Source: Telmatospirillum sp. (GTDB taxonomy: Bacteria > Pseudomonadota > Alphaproteobacteria > Rhodospirillales > Magnetospirillaceae). From it: a stretch of DNA of 64,000 nt. Location: assembly GCA_031291415.1 (NCBI GenBank), contig JARLJB010000331.1, positions 1 through 64,000 of the forward strand, in the 5' to 3' direction. The notes beneath the pieces were generated by a model. It did not search any database. It was not told the origin of the DNA and was given only the letters and a program-made list of their open reading frames with translations. Numbering within the stretch: the stretch's first letter is position 1; each line of letters starts with the position of its first letter. Positions 41,822 to 51,097 of the stretch are shown here, in pieces. Both the position numbers and the translations under genes were made by a program.

Positions 41822-42436
41822 CTGGCCTCCGCCATTTTCCAAATGGTGTGCAGACGAATAGAACCGTCCGACCGTCCAGCGATTTGCCGTGGCCGGTTCG
41901 ATGGCTTGGAATTTCGTCAGGCAAACGTCATCTCGTGACGGAAACGTATTTCGCCGCACGAGTATGGAAGGTCGTCATTTCATGGGGAATTTAAAATATT
42001 ACTATATTCATAGAAATATTGCTTAGATGTATACCGACAATACTCATATTGACAGCGAAGACTCCTTCGCTACCGAAGCGACCGTTGAAGCTGCGGCCAG
42101 ATGCGCGGCAACGATGGCCCCGGGCGAGGAGTCCGAGCGGCGCTTGAGGGTGCAGTGACCGGTTCCGATCACAGCAACTTGATATAATACTTGGTGCCCG
42201 AGGAGCAATCGGGAGCGCAGGCGTCCGAGCCTGTGGAAAAATCAGTGGTTCCGTGCCGGCGTTTCGGCGAAGCCGAAAGCAGGAGTTTCCGCCGCCTCGC
42301 GGCGGAACCCGGCAGCCAGGAAGTCCCGGCATCAGCCGTCAACCAGGTCCCATCAGAAGCCGCAAGGCGCCGCCTTGCGTTCGGCGGTCGCCTCGAAGCG
42401 TAACGCAAAAGGCTCTATGTCCGCCGTCTTGCCATC
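41822..42436. other. Intergenic region with AT-rich patch and hairpins
   Basis: These 615 bases separate two minus-strand genes. Bases 41985-42055 are strikingly AT-rich for this window and could be the promoter region of the TPR gene or a relic of transferred DNA. Two compact hairpins follow (42262-42278 TTTCGGC/GCCGAAA; 42287-42307 TTCCGCCGC/GCGGCGGAA). Open frames here are short and unlike known proteins. Confidence 0.5.
42262..42307. repeat. Two adjacent short hairpins
   Basis: TTTCGGC-GAA-GCCGAAA and TTCCGCCGC-CTC-GCGGCGGAA are perfect stems with three-base loops, eight bases apart. They may be part of a dispersed intergenic repeat or a transcript 3' end for the regulator gene ending at 42437. 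Confidence 0.5.
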
Positions 42437-43165
42437 TCAGCCGACAGCGACGGACGGGGCAAATTTGTAACCGAATCCGTGGCTGGTGAGGATCATCATT
42501 GGTGATTTCGGATCCGCTTCCATCTTGCGGCGAAGACGGCTGACCAGAACGTCGATGGTCCTGTCCACTGGCGTCCAGAATTGACTGCCGATGGCGTCGA
42601 GCAGCTGGTCGCGCGACAAGACACGGCCGGCGCTGTTAACCAGTGCCGTCAGAAGATCGAATTCGGCACGGGTCAGGTTTATCTCCTGCCCCTGGGGATC
42701 AATCAGGCTCCGTTTGGCCAAATCCATTTCCCAACCGTCGAAACGGCGGACCTCGCTGCCGGGAGGACCGTCGACGCGACGCCCCGACCGCGGCATGTTG
42801 AGCCGGCGCAGCAGATTCTTGACCCGCGCCACCAGTTCTCTCGGAAAGAATGGCTTCGTCACATAGTCATCGGCCCCCATCTCAAGGCCGATCACGCGGT
42901 CGATGTCTTCTTTTCGCGACGTCAGCATAATAATGCCGACATCCGACTTGGCCCGCATCTCGCGAGCGATATAAAGACCGTCCTCGTCGGGCAGATTAAG
43001 GTCGAGGAGAATCAGGTCGAAACGATGATGCGCGACGAGATCATGGGCCTGCGCGGCACGCTGGGCAGTACTGACACGGAAACCTTCCGATTCCATAAGA
43101 GTAGCCAGCATCGCGCACGTTGCGGGTTCATCTTCCAATACCAGGATATGGTAGTCCCTGCCCAT
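42437..43165 (-). CDS. OmpR-family response regulator, TorR-like
   Basis: A 242-residue regulator. The receiver shows LVLEDEPATCAMLATLMESEGF, phosphoacceptor Asp in LILLDLNLPDEDGL, and Lys in DDYVTKPFFPRELVARV, close to TorR wording. The winged-helix output domain has LTRAEFDLLTALVNSAGRVLSRDQLLDAI and RTIDVLVSRLRRKME. It is divergent from the second transglutaminase/ATP-grasp cluster across 271 bases, so it may control that cluster. No kinase adjoins it. Confidence 0.93.
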   Translation of the reverse strand: MGRDYHILVLEDEPATCAMLATLMESEGFRVSTAQRAAQAHDLVAHHRFDLILLDLNLPDEDGLYIAREMRAKSDVGIIMLTSRKEDIDRVIGLEMGADDYVTKPFFPRELVARVKNLLRRLNMPRSGRRVDGPPGSEVRRFDGWEMDLAKRSLIDPQGQEINLTRAEFDLLTALVNSAGRVLSRDQLLDAIGSQFWTPVDRTIDVLVSRLRRKMEADPKSPMMILTSHGFGYKFAPSVAVG

Positions 43166-43436
43166 TTCTTGCCTTTCTTAGCCAAATGAAGAAATTCGGA
43201 AGAACCGAGGGGCAACCATTTACTTTTTGTGACCCTAGCGCCGAATATGCCACCGACTTTAATGTGTTGCAACAGGGGTAACACATGCCAAAGGTCGCAT
43301 CCTGCCTGACTTCCCATCAAACGAAGATCAAATCATAGGCATTTTTGCCTAATGCCCAATAAACCACCAAATCTAGCCTTGCAGCAGCCTTCCCTTTGCG
43401 TCATTGATCGTAGGAACACTGTTTTCGGGGAGTCGC

Positions 43437-46400
43437 ATGAGCATTCACGTCGCCCTCAACCATAAGACGATCTACCATTACGACCGTCCGGTAAAAGTGT
43501 CACCCCAAATCGTCAGGCTTCGCCCTGCATCACATTCCCGCACCAGGATTCTTTCCTATTCCCTAAAGGTTGAACCATCTCAGCATTTCGTCAATTGGCA
43601 ACAAGATCCCCAAGGTAATTTTCTCGCGCGTCTGGTCTTTCCCGAACCGATGACATCGTTGTCCTTCGAAGTGGATCTGGTTGCCGAAATGGCGGTCCAT
43701 AACCCTTTCGATTTCTTTCTCGAACCATCCGCCGAACAGATACCGTTCGCTTATGATCCGGTGCTCGCCGAGGAGCTTAAGCCCTTCCTGGCTGTCCCGC
43801 CGCCCGGACCTCAGATGTCCGCCCTTCTCGCATCGGTCGATCGAACCCCTCGGACCACGATCGATTTTCTGGTCGGTCTCAACCAGGATCTGCAAAGAAG
43901 GATTGGTTACGTCATTCGCCTTGAACCCGGCGTCCAGGCTTGCGAGGAAACGCTCGCCAAGGGAACGGGATCTTGCCGCGACAGCGCCTGGCTGCTGGTC
44001 CAGATCCTCCGCAACCTGGGTCTGGCGGCGCGCTTCGTCTCCGGCTATCTGATCCAATTGGTCCCGGACCAGAAACCGTTGGACGGCCCCACGGGACCGG
44101 AACGCGACTTCACCGACCTGCATGCCTGGACTGAGGTCTACCTGCCCGGAGCCGGGTGGATCGGCCTCGACCCCACCTCCGGCCTGCTGGCCGGAGAAGG
44201 CCACATTCCCTTGGCCGCGACGCCGGCGCCCGGCAGCGCAGCCCCGATCACCGGCGCCGTCGACCCCTGCGACGTGACGTTCTCGCATCAGATGACTGTC
44301 ACCCGGGTCTGGGAGACGCCACGGGTCACCAAGCCCTATGATGATGCGCAATGGAGCGCCATCGACGCCCTGGGCGAGCAGATCGATGAAAAATTGCGTT
44401 CCGGCGACGTCCGTCTGACGATGGGCGGCGAACCGACCTTCGTTTCGATCGATGACATGGATGCCCCGGAATGGAACATCGCAGCGGTTGGTCCGACCAA
44501 GCGCCAGCGGGCCTACGACCTGATCTGCCGGTTACGCGACCGCTTCGCCTCCGGTGGACTGCTGACCTTCGGGCAAGGCAAATGGTATCCCGGTGAAAGC
44601 CTGCCGCGTTGGGCTTTCGCCCTTTACTGGCGAGGCGACGGCAAACCCCTGTGGAACAACCCCGATCTGATCGCCAAGGAAGGGGCTGACGATCAACCGG
44701 ACGAGGAAACCGCCCGATTGTTCGGCGAGCGCCTTTGTCAGCGTCTCGGCATCGATCCGCACTATCTGCTGGCCACCTACGAAGATCCCCTGCATTACAT
44801 TGCCCGCGAACAGGCGCTGCCACTCAACGTCGATCCGCTCGACTGCAAACTCGACGATCCGGAAGAGCGCGCCCGATTGGCTCGGGTCTTCAGCCATGGA
44901 TTGGAACGCCCGGTCGGCTTCGCGCTGCCGATCCAGCGCTGGAACGCCAAGGGCGGACCGCACTGGATCTCCGGTCCCTGGCCGGTGCGACGCGGACGCC
45001 TGTTCCTGGTTCCCGGCGATTCGCCGGTCGGCTACCGCCTGCCGCTCGAATCCTTGCCGCAGATTCCGCCGGCCTCCTATCCCTGGTCGATCACCCAGGA
45101 TCCCTTCGATCCGCGCGGACCGCTGCCCGATCCACAGCAGCTGCGCCAGTCGCGCCCGCTTCTGACGCTGCCGCCGACCGATCCGAAGGACTTCGCTCGT
45201 GGCGTGCTGAACGAACAGCGCCCCAGTCTTGCCGGGTCGGTTCGCGAAACCGAACGCGGTTTTGTGTCGGACAATGTCCGTACGGCGCTTACCCTGCAAC
45301 CGCGCGACGGCAAGCTGACGATCTTCATGCCGCCCACCGATTGCGCCGACGACTTCGTCGATCTGGTCACGGCCATCGAGGATACGGCCGAGGACCTCGC
45401 CATTCCGGTCCATCTGGAAGGCTACCCGCCGCCGCAAGATCACCGGCTCAACGTCATCAAGGTGACCCCGGACCCTGGAGTCATCGAGGTGAATATCCAC
45501 CCCTCCGCCTCGTGGGCGACCCTGCGCGACACGACGATGGCGCTCTACGACTGTGCCCGCGAGGCACGGTTGGGAACCGAGAAATTCATGCTGGACGGGC
45601 GTCATACCGGTACCGGCGGCGGCAATCATATCGTCGTCGGCGGAACCTCGGCGCCGGACAGTCCGTTTCTGCGACGTCCGGACCTTTTGGCAAGCCTGGT
45701 CCGTTTCTGGCAGAACCACCCCTGCCTCAGCTACCTGTTCTCCGGCCTGTTCATCGGACCGACCAGCCAGGCCCCGCGCGTCGATGAAGCCCGCGACGAC
45801 ATCCTTTACGAGTTGCAGATCGCGCTTGGCCAAGTGCCATTGCCCGGTCTCGATGTGCCGCCCTGGCTGGTCGACCGTATTTTCCGCAACCTGCTGGTCG
45901 ACGTGACGGGCAACACCCACCGCACGGAAATCTGTATCGACAAGCTCTTTTCTCCCGATAGCCCGACGGGTCGCCTCGGCCTCGTGGAATTCCGCGCCTT
46001 CGAAATGCCCCCCCACGCGAGAATGAGCTGCGCTCAGCAATTGCTGCTGCGCGCCCTGATCGCCCGCTTTTGGTTCGAACCCTACACGCAGCCGCTGGTG
46101 CGATGGGGTCACGCGCTGCGCGATCGCTTCATGCTGCCACATTTCATCTGGGCCGATTTCACCGACCTGCTGGGAGACATGCGCCGCGCCGGTTACCCAT
46201 TCCAAGACTCTTGGTTTTCTCCGCATTACGAATTCCGTTTTCCCCGCTACGGCGATGTGACCTACGACGGCATCGGCCTGGAATTACGTCAGGCGCTGGA
46301 ACCCTGGCATGTCATGGGCGAGGAGCCGGGGGCCGGCGGCACCGCCCGCTATGTCGACAGTTCGATCGAGCGGTTGCAGGTCCGGGTCACGGGAATGACC

Positions 46401-46784
46401 GGCGAACGCCACGTGATCTGTTGCAATGGACGACGCGTTCCTTTGACCTCGACCGGCTCGCCGGGCGAATTTATCGCCGGCGTCCGTTATCGCGCCTGGC
46501 AGCCGCCTGCCTGTCTTCATCCGACCATAGGCGTACACGCGCCTCTGGTCTTCGATGTGGTCGACAGTTGGAATAGACGCTCGATCGGCGGCTGCACCTA
46601 CCATGTATCGCATCCGGGCGGACGAAATTACGAGACCTTCCCGGTGAATGCGAACGAGGCCGAAAGCCGCAGACTGGCCCGGTTTTTTGCGATTGGACAT
46701 ACGCCGGGAACGGTCGATGTCCCGGCGGACGTGCCAAATCCGGACTTCCCGACAACCCTCGATCTGCGGTTAAGTGTTTGCTGA
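43437..46784 (+). CDS. Large transglutaminase family protein with DUF2126 C-terminus
   Basis: About 1115 residues from the ATG at 43437 (GGGGAG upstream). The N-terminal Bact_transglu_N domain (VALNHKTIYHYDRPVKVSPQ) is followed by the core, with the Cys in GTGSCRDSAWLLVQILR, His in DLHAWTEVYLPG and Asp in GLDPTSG, so the catalytic triad is intact. The remaining about 800 residues are the DUF2126 region (DVRLTMGGEPTFVSIDD, FGQGKWYPGESLPRWA, HTGTGGGNHIVVGG), which has amidoligase/ATP-grasp-associated context in the literature. It heads the second cluster. No signal peptide. Confidence 0.92.
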   Translation: MSIHVALNHKTIYHYDRPVKVSPQIVRLRPASHSRTRILSYSLKVEPSQHFVNWQQDPQGNFLARLVFPEPMTSLSFEVDLVAEMAVHNPFDFFLEPSAEQIPFAYDPVLAEELKPFLAVPPPGPQMSALLASVDRTPRTTIDFLVGLNQDLQRRIGYVIRLEPGVQACEETLAKGTGSCRDSAWLLVQILRNLGLAARFVSGYLIQLVPDQKPLDGPTGPERDFTDLHAWTEVYLPGAGWIGLDPTSGLLAGEGHIPLAATPAPGSAAPITGAVDPCDVTFSHQMTVTRVWETPRVTKPYDDAQWSAIDALGEQIDEKLRSGDVRLTMGGEPTFVSIDDMDAPEWNIAAVGPTKRQRAYDLICRLRDRFASGGLLTFGQGKWYPGESLPRWAFALYWRGDGKPLWNNPDLIAKEGADDQPDEETARLFGERLCQRLGIDPHYLLATYEDPLHYIAREQALPLNVDPLDCKLDDPEERARLARVFSHGLERPVGFALPIQRWNAKGGPHWISGPWPVRRGRLFLVPGDSPVGYRLPLESLPQIPPASYPWSITQDPFDPRGPLPDPQQLRQSRPLLTLPPTDPKDFARGVLNEQRPSLAGSVRETERGFVSDNVRTALTLQPRDGKLTIFMPPTDCADDFVDLVTAIEDTAEDLAIPVHLEGYPPPQDHRLNVIKVTPDPGVIEVNIHPSASWATLRDTTMALYDCAREARLGTEKFMLDGRHTGTGGGNHIVVGGTSAPDSPFLRRPDLLASLVRFWQNHPCLSYLFSGLFIGPTSQAPRVDEARDDILYELQIALGQVPLPGLDVPPWLVDRIFRNLLVDVTGNTHRTEICIDKLFSPDSPTGRLGLVEFRAFEMPPHARMSCAQQLLLRALIARFWFEPYTQPLVRWGHALRDRFMLPHFIWADFTDLLGDMRRAGYPFQDSWFSPHYEFRFPRYGDVTYDGIGLELRQALEPWHVMGEEPGAGGTARYVDSSIERLQVRVTGMTGERHVICCNGRRVPLTSTGSPGEFIAGVRYRAWQPPACLHPTIGVHAPLVFDVVDSWNRRSIGGCTYHVSHPGGRNYETFPVNANEAESRRLARFFAIGHTPGTVDVPADVPNPDFPTTLDLRLSVC

Positions 46785-46815
46785 GAACAATTCCTTCTTG
46801 GCATTTGGACCTTTT

Positions 46816-49383
46816 ATGGAACGCAGACAGCGGCCGCCGGATGACACTTTGACTGGGCAAGAATCCTTTCCCGGAGCCTTCAGCCTAGGCTATCCCGTGG
46901 TCCGCGGCCACTGGGACGAGATGGTCGAAGGCGATGGCTTGCTGCGATCCCATTGGACGACCTTCATCAAGGGGTTGAGCGACCTGCCGACGTCGGAAAT
47001 GGCCAGCCGCTGGGATCGCGGTCAACGACTGATCCGCGAAAACGGCGTCACCTACAATGTCTACCGCGACCCCCGCGGCCTCGACCGTCCCTGGCAACTC
47101 GACCCCGTGCCGATGATCCTGCCGGCCCAGGAATGGCGAGTCATCGAACAGGGGCTGATCCAGCGGGTTACCCTCCTCAACCAGATTTTAGCCGACCTTT
47201 ATGGCGACCGATCTCTCCTCGGCGACGGACTGTTGCCACCGGCACTGGTCTTCGGCCACCCCGGTTTTCTCCGGCCCCTGCACAACGTTCCGCAAGCCGG
47301 CGGCGTCCACCTGCATTTCTACGCCGCCGACCTGGCGCGATCGCCGGATGGTCAGTGGTGGGTGATGTCCGACCGCTGCGAGGCGCCTTCCGGCGCTGGC
47401 TATGCGCTCGAAAACAGGACCATCATCGCCCGCTCGCTGCCCGACATCATGCGGCGCCAGCCGGTCGAGCCGCTGACCCCATTCTTCCAGAAGCTGCGTG
47501 AAACCCTTTTCAGCCTGTCGCCCCGCCATCGCGAGACGCCCCGGATCGTTCTTCTGACCCCCGGCCCCTACAACGAGAGTTTCTTCGAACATGCCTATCT
47601 GGCGCGTTTCCTTGGCTACACCCTGGTCGAGGCGGAAGATCTGACGGTCAGGGACGACCACGTCTATCTGAAGACGTTGGATGGGCTGCAGCCGGTTGAC
47701 GTCATTCTCCGGCGAACCGACGGCGCCTATTGTGACCCGCTCGAGCTTCGCAACGATTCGACCTTGGGGGTCGCCGGACTGGTGCAGGCGGTCCGACGCG
47801 GCACTGTCGTGGTGGCCAACAGCCTCGGCAGCGGCCTTTTGGAAAGCGGCGCCATGGCCCCGTTCCTGCCGGTCCTCGCCCGTCGACTGTTGAATGAGGA
47901 GTTGAAGCTGCCGTCGGTCGCCACCTGGTGGTGCGGGGCCGAAAAGGAACGCGGCTATGTGTTGGCCAACCTCGATCGACTGGTAATCAAAAGAGCCTAT
48001 CTCGGCGGCAGGACAGTCGGCGAGCCGGTCTTCGGCGATCAACTGACGACATCACGGCAAGCCGAACTCGCAGCGACCATCGGCCGGACCCCGCACGCTT
48101 TCCTCGCCCAGGAACGTCTGAGGCTGTCCACGGCCCCGGTGTGGACAGCCGGACAGCTGGATCCACGCCCGCTGATGGTCAGGGTCTTCGTCGCTGCCCA
48201 TGATGGCGGCTATGTGGCAATGCCGGGAGGATTGACACGGATCGCCGCTGAGCGCGACGGAAAAATCGTCTCCATGCAGTATGGCGGCGGCAGCAAGGAC
48301 ACCTGGATCCTGGCGGAGGAACAAAACCGCCGGGCGATCCCAATTCGCAGCAGCGAACCACCCGTCAAGCTGGTCCGCGGCGCCCACGACCTGCCGAGCC
48401 GCGTGGCCGACAATCTTTATTGGTTCGGCCGTTACGTCGAACGGACCGAGGACACGACACGCCTGTTGCGTGCCGCGCTGTCGCGCGTCGGTAACGCCGC
48501 CGGTTTCGGCGCCGCCGCCGAATTGCCGGCGGCGCTGCGCCTTTTGAACAGTCTCTGTCGCAAGCCGGGCGGCAAAGACCCCGAGGAAGCCGTTCTCACG
48601 ATCGCCCGGATGAGCTTCGATCCAGCCCAAATGCACGGTCTGCGCTCGACCGTCGAACGGGTGCATCGGATGGCGGCGATGGCCCGCGACCGTCTGTCGC
48701 TCGACACGTGGCGCGCCGTCAACCGGCTGCACGACGAACTGGCCCAGGTCGACGTCAGTCGCGGCACGGAAGACCTGGTCACCATGCTCAACGGCGTGGT
48801 GCTGGCCTGCGAGGCGCTGAACGGTCTGGCGATGGAGAACATGACCCGTGGCCTGGCTTGGCGGTTCATCGACATCGGCCGCCGGCTCGAACGCGGCATG
48901 CATGTCATCGACATTTTGTCCAACAGTCTCCAACCCGCCGAGGACGGCGGCTCGGCGGCGCTCGACGTTCTGCTCGAGGTGTCAGACAGCGCCATGACCT
49001 ATCGCTCGCGCTACCTGTCCGCGCCGCAATTCTCGCCGGTCCTTGACCTCCTGCTGGCCGACGAGAGCAATCCACGTTCCCTGGCCTACCAGTACGCCGC
49101 ACTCGACCATCATATGGAGCAACTGGCCGCCGGCCGCCGGGCGGCGTTCTACGGCCCGGAACAGCGTCTGACGATCTGGCTGTGCGGCGCCGTCCGTACC
49201 GCCCAGATCGAAATCCTGGCCCGCCCAGACGACGATGGTGAACGCCGGAATCTCGCCGCCTTCCTCGAAGTTCTGCGCGCGAAGCTCTGGGAACTCTCGG
49301 AAACCCTGACCCGCGAATACTTCACCCATGCGGTCAGCCGCAGCCCAAACGGCACCGTGCCGATGAGGGAACCCATGCCGTGA
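46816..49383 (+). CDS. Fused circularly permuted ATP-grasp and alpha-E protein
   Basis: About 855 residues joining the two proteins that are separate in the first cluster. Residues 1-510 are the ATP-grasp part (PMILPAQEWRVIEQGLIQRV, ALENRTIIARSLPDI, LTPGPYNESFFEHAYLARFLG, GGGSKDTWIL). Residues about 535-845 are alpha-E (LPSRVADNLYWFGRYVERTEDTTRLLRAA). The start is uncertain: ATG at 46816 or GTG at 46774, the latter overlapping the upstream stop. The 3' end overlaps the next gene by GTGA. The fusion supports physical partnership of the two domains. Confidence 0.92.
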   Translation: MERRQRPPDDTLTGQESFPGAFSLGYPVVRGHWDEMVEGDGLLRSHWTTFIKGLSDLPTSEMASRWDRGQRLIRENGVTYNVYRDPRGLDRPWQLDPVPMILPAQEWRVIEQGLIQRVTLLNQILADLYGDRSLLGDGLLPPALVFGHPGFLRPLHNVPQAGGVHLHFYAADLARSPDGQWWVMSDRCEAPSGAGYALENRTIIARSLPDIMRRQPVEPLTPFFQKLRETLFSLSPRHRETPRIVLLTPGPYNESFFEHAYLARFLGYTLVEAEDLTVRDDHVYLKTLDGLQPVDVILRRTDGAYCDPLELRNDSTLGVAGLVQAVRRGTVVVANSLGSGLLESGAMAPFLPVLARRLLNEELKLPSVATWWCGAEKERGYVLANLDRLVIKRAYLGGRTVGEPVFGDQLTTSRQAELAATIGRTPHAFLAQERLRLSTAPVWTAGQLDPRPLMVRVFVAAHDGGYVAMPGGLTRIAAERDGKIVSMQYGGGSKDTWILAEEQNRRAIPIRSSEPPVKLVRGAHDLPSRVADNLYWFGRYVERTEDTTRLLRAALSRVGNAAGFGAAAELPAALRLLNSLCRKPGGKDPEEAVLTIARMSFDPAQMHGLRSTVERVHRMAAMARDRLSLDTWRAVNRLHDELAQVDVSRGTEDLVTMLNGVVLACEALNGLAMENMTRGLAWRFIDIGRRLERGMHVIDILSNSLQPAEDGGSAALDVLLEVSDSAMTYRSRYLSAPQFSPVLDLLLADESNPRSLAYQYAALDHHMEQLAAGRRAAFYGPEQRLTIWLCGAVRTAQIEILARPDDDGERRNLAAFLEVLRAKLWELSETLTREYFTHAVSRSPNGTVPMREPMP

Positions 49384-50261
49384 TCTACAAGGTCCGCCAT
49401 CTGACCACCTACGCTTACAACGAGCCGGTTCTCGTCGCCCACCACATGGCGCATCTCGTCCCGCGCACGCTTGCCTGGCAGACCTGCCGCCGATCGGCCT
49501 TGCGGATACGACCGCAGCCGACCGGCCTGGAAAAGGAAGGGATCGACTATTTCGGCAATTCGGTCTGTTTCTTCACACTGCACGATCCGCACAAAACCCT
49601 GGCCGTCGAGGCGATCAGCCGCGTCGAACTGACAGGTCGCCCCCTGCCCAACCCGCAAGACACACCGAGTTGGGAAAGCGTCATCGAGACGTTGAACCGC
49701 GATCTGGCGCCGGATGTGCTGGAGGCCACTGAGTTCCGTTTCGACAGTCCATTCATCGCCGCCTCGCCGGCCCTGGCCGCTTACGCCGCCCCGTCCTTTC
49801 CCGCCGACCAGCCGTTGCTGGCCGGCCTGCTCGATCTCATGCACCGCATCCACAGCGACTTCACCTACGACGCCACCGCCACCACTGTGGCGACGCCGCT
49901 GGCCCGGGTTCTGGCCGATCGCCGGGGCGTCTGCCAGGACTTTGCCCATCTCGGCATCGCCTGTCTGCGAAGCATGGGATTGGCGGCGCGCTACGTCTCA
50001 GGTTACTTGCTGACCCATCCGGCTCCGGGGAAAGTCAAACTGAAGGGCAGCGACGCCTCGCATGCCTGGTTTTCGGCCTTTGTGCCGGGCCATGGCTGGA
50101 TCGACGTCGATCCGACCAACGACAAGATACCCGACCTAGAGCATGTCACCACCGCCTGGGGCCGCGACTATGACGACGTCAGCCCGCTGAAAGGCGTCGT
50201 GCTCGGGGGCGGAGAACAGTCGCTCCGGGTGGCTGTCGATGTCGAGCCGATCGACGGTTGA
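49380..50261 (+). CDS. Transglutaminase-like cysteine protein (intact triad)
   Basis: A 293-residue protein starting at a GTG that overlaps the previous stop. The Bact_transglu_N domain (VRHLTTYAYNEPVLVAHHMAHLVPR) precedes the core with Cys in DRRGVCQDFAHLGIACLRSM, His in ASHAWFSAFVPGHGW and Asp in IDVDPTND. It is the paralogue of the Ser-containing protein of the first cluster, so comparison of the two shows the loss there. No signal peptide is visible. Confidence 0.92.
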   Translation: MIYKVRHLTTYAYNEPVLVAHHMAHLVPRTLAWQTCRRSALRIRPQPTGLEKEGIDYFGNSVCFFTLHDPHKTLAVEAISRVELTGRPLPNPQDTPSWESVIETLNRDLAPDVLEATEFRFDSPFIAASPALAAYAAPSFPADQPLLAGLLDLMHRIHSDFTYDATATTVATPLARVLADRRGVCQDFAHLGIACLRSMGLAARYVSGYLLTHPAPGKVKLKGSDASHAWFSAFVPGHGWIDVDPTNDKIPDLEHVTTAWGRDYDDVSPLKGVVLGGGEQSLRVAVDVEPIDG

Positions 50262-50282
50262 AAGGACCGCGAGGATCAGACG

Positions 50283-50924
50283 ATGCTGAAAATCTGGGGA
50301 CGCCTCAGTTCATTCAATGTTCAAAAGGTGATGTGGCTTGTCGGTGAATTGGAACTTCCCCACCGGCATATCCCGGCCGGCGGGGCGTTCGGCGGACTGG
50401 ACACACCGGAATTTCTGGCGATGAACCCGCATGGACATGTTCCGGTGATCGACGACGACGGCATGGTCGTCTGGGAATCGCATACGATTCTGCGATATCT
50501 GGCGGCATGCCACGGGCGTTTCTGGTCGGAAGACGCCGGCCAACGTTCCCTGGTCGAACGTTGGATGGACTGGTCGCAGACGACGCTGCAACCCGACTTT
50601 CTAGCCGGCTTGTTCTGGAATTTCTACCGAACGCCCGAACCGCAGCGGGACTGGCCGCTCATCCGCCGGAATATCTCGCTCTGCGCGCAACATTTCCAAT
50701 TGCTGGACCGGATCCTGGCTGATCGCGACTATCTCGGCGGCGACGTTCTCAGCCTGGCCGACATCCCGGCCGGGACCGCGCTTTACCGCTATTTCGAACT
50801 CGACATCGAACGACCGTCCGTTCCCAACGTCGAAGCATGGTATCGACGCCTGCAAGAACGTGCCGCCTATCGCCAATACGTGATGGTACCGTTCGACGAC
50901 CTGCGCGGACGGCTCGCCTATTAG
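50283..50924 (+). CDS. Glutathione S-transferase family protein
   Basis: A 213-residue cytoplasmic protein. The N-terminal thioredoxin-like domain has SSFNVQKVMWLVGELELP, FLAMNPHGHVPVIDDDG and the glutathione-site VVWESHTILRYLA. The C-terminal helical domain shows VERWMDWSQTTLQP and YLGGDVLSLADIPAGTALYRYFEL. The substrate is unknown. It starts 21 bases after the transglutaminase gene and is probably co-transcribed with the second cluster. Confidence 0.9.
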   Translation: MLKIWGRLSSFNVQKVMWLVGELELPHRHIPAGGAFGGLDTPEFLAMNPHGHVPVIDDDGMVVWESHTILRYLAACHGRFWSEDAGQRSLVERWMDWSQTTLQPDFLAGLFWNFYRTPEPQRDWPLIRRNISLCAQHFQLLDRILADRDYLGGDVLSLADIPAGTALYRYFELDIERPSVPNVEAWYRRLQERAAYRQYVMVPFDDLRGRLAY

Positions 50925-50972
50925 AGTTTCGCACCGGTGGCGCGCCGACCCGCCTTGGATGAAACAGGAGTG

Positions 50973-51053
50973 GCACCGGCGTCCCTGCCGGTGTTCCGGC
51001 GTGGGCCGGAAAGGGTCCGCCTGGCGGCGGAACACCGGCAGGGACGCCGGTGC
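50973..51053. repeat. Long palindromic repeat, 26-bp perfect arms
   Basis: Arms at 50973-50998 and 51028-51053 are exact reverse complements beginning GCACCGGCGTCCCTGCCGGT; each arm also contains an internal CACCGGC/GCCGGTG hairpin. It lies between converging GST and regulator genes and can act as a strong bidirectional terminator. Its outer sequence AGTAGCACCGGCGTC also occurs at 23794, so it belongs to a dispersed family. Confidence 0.75.
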
Positions 51054-51097
51054 TACTAACTATTTGATTCTTCCTAGCCTCTTGAGAGACGGTACCC

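Noticed and set aside
44532-46226. A 564-codon minus-strand open frame
   Set aside because: Antisense to the large transglutaminase gene, with no recognisable motif.
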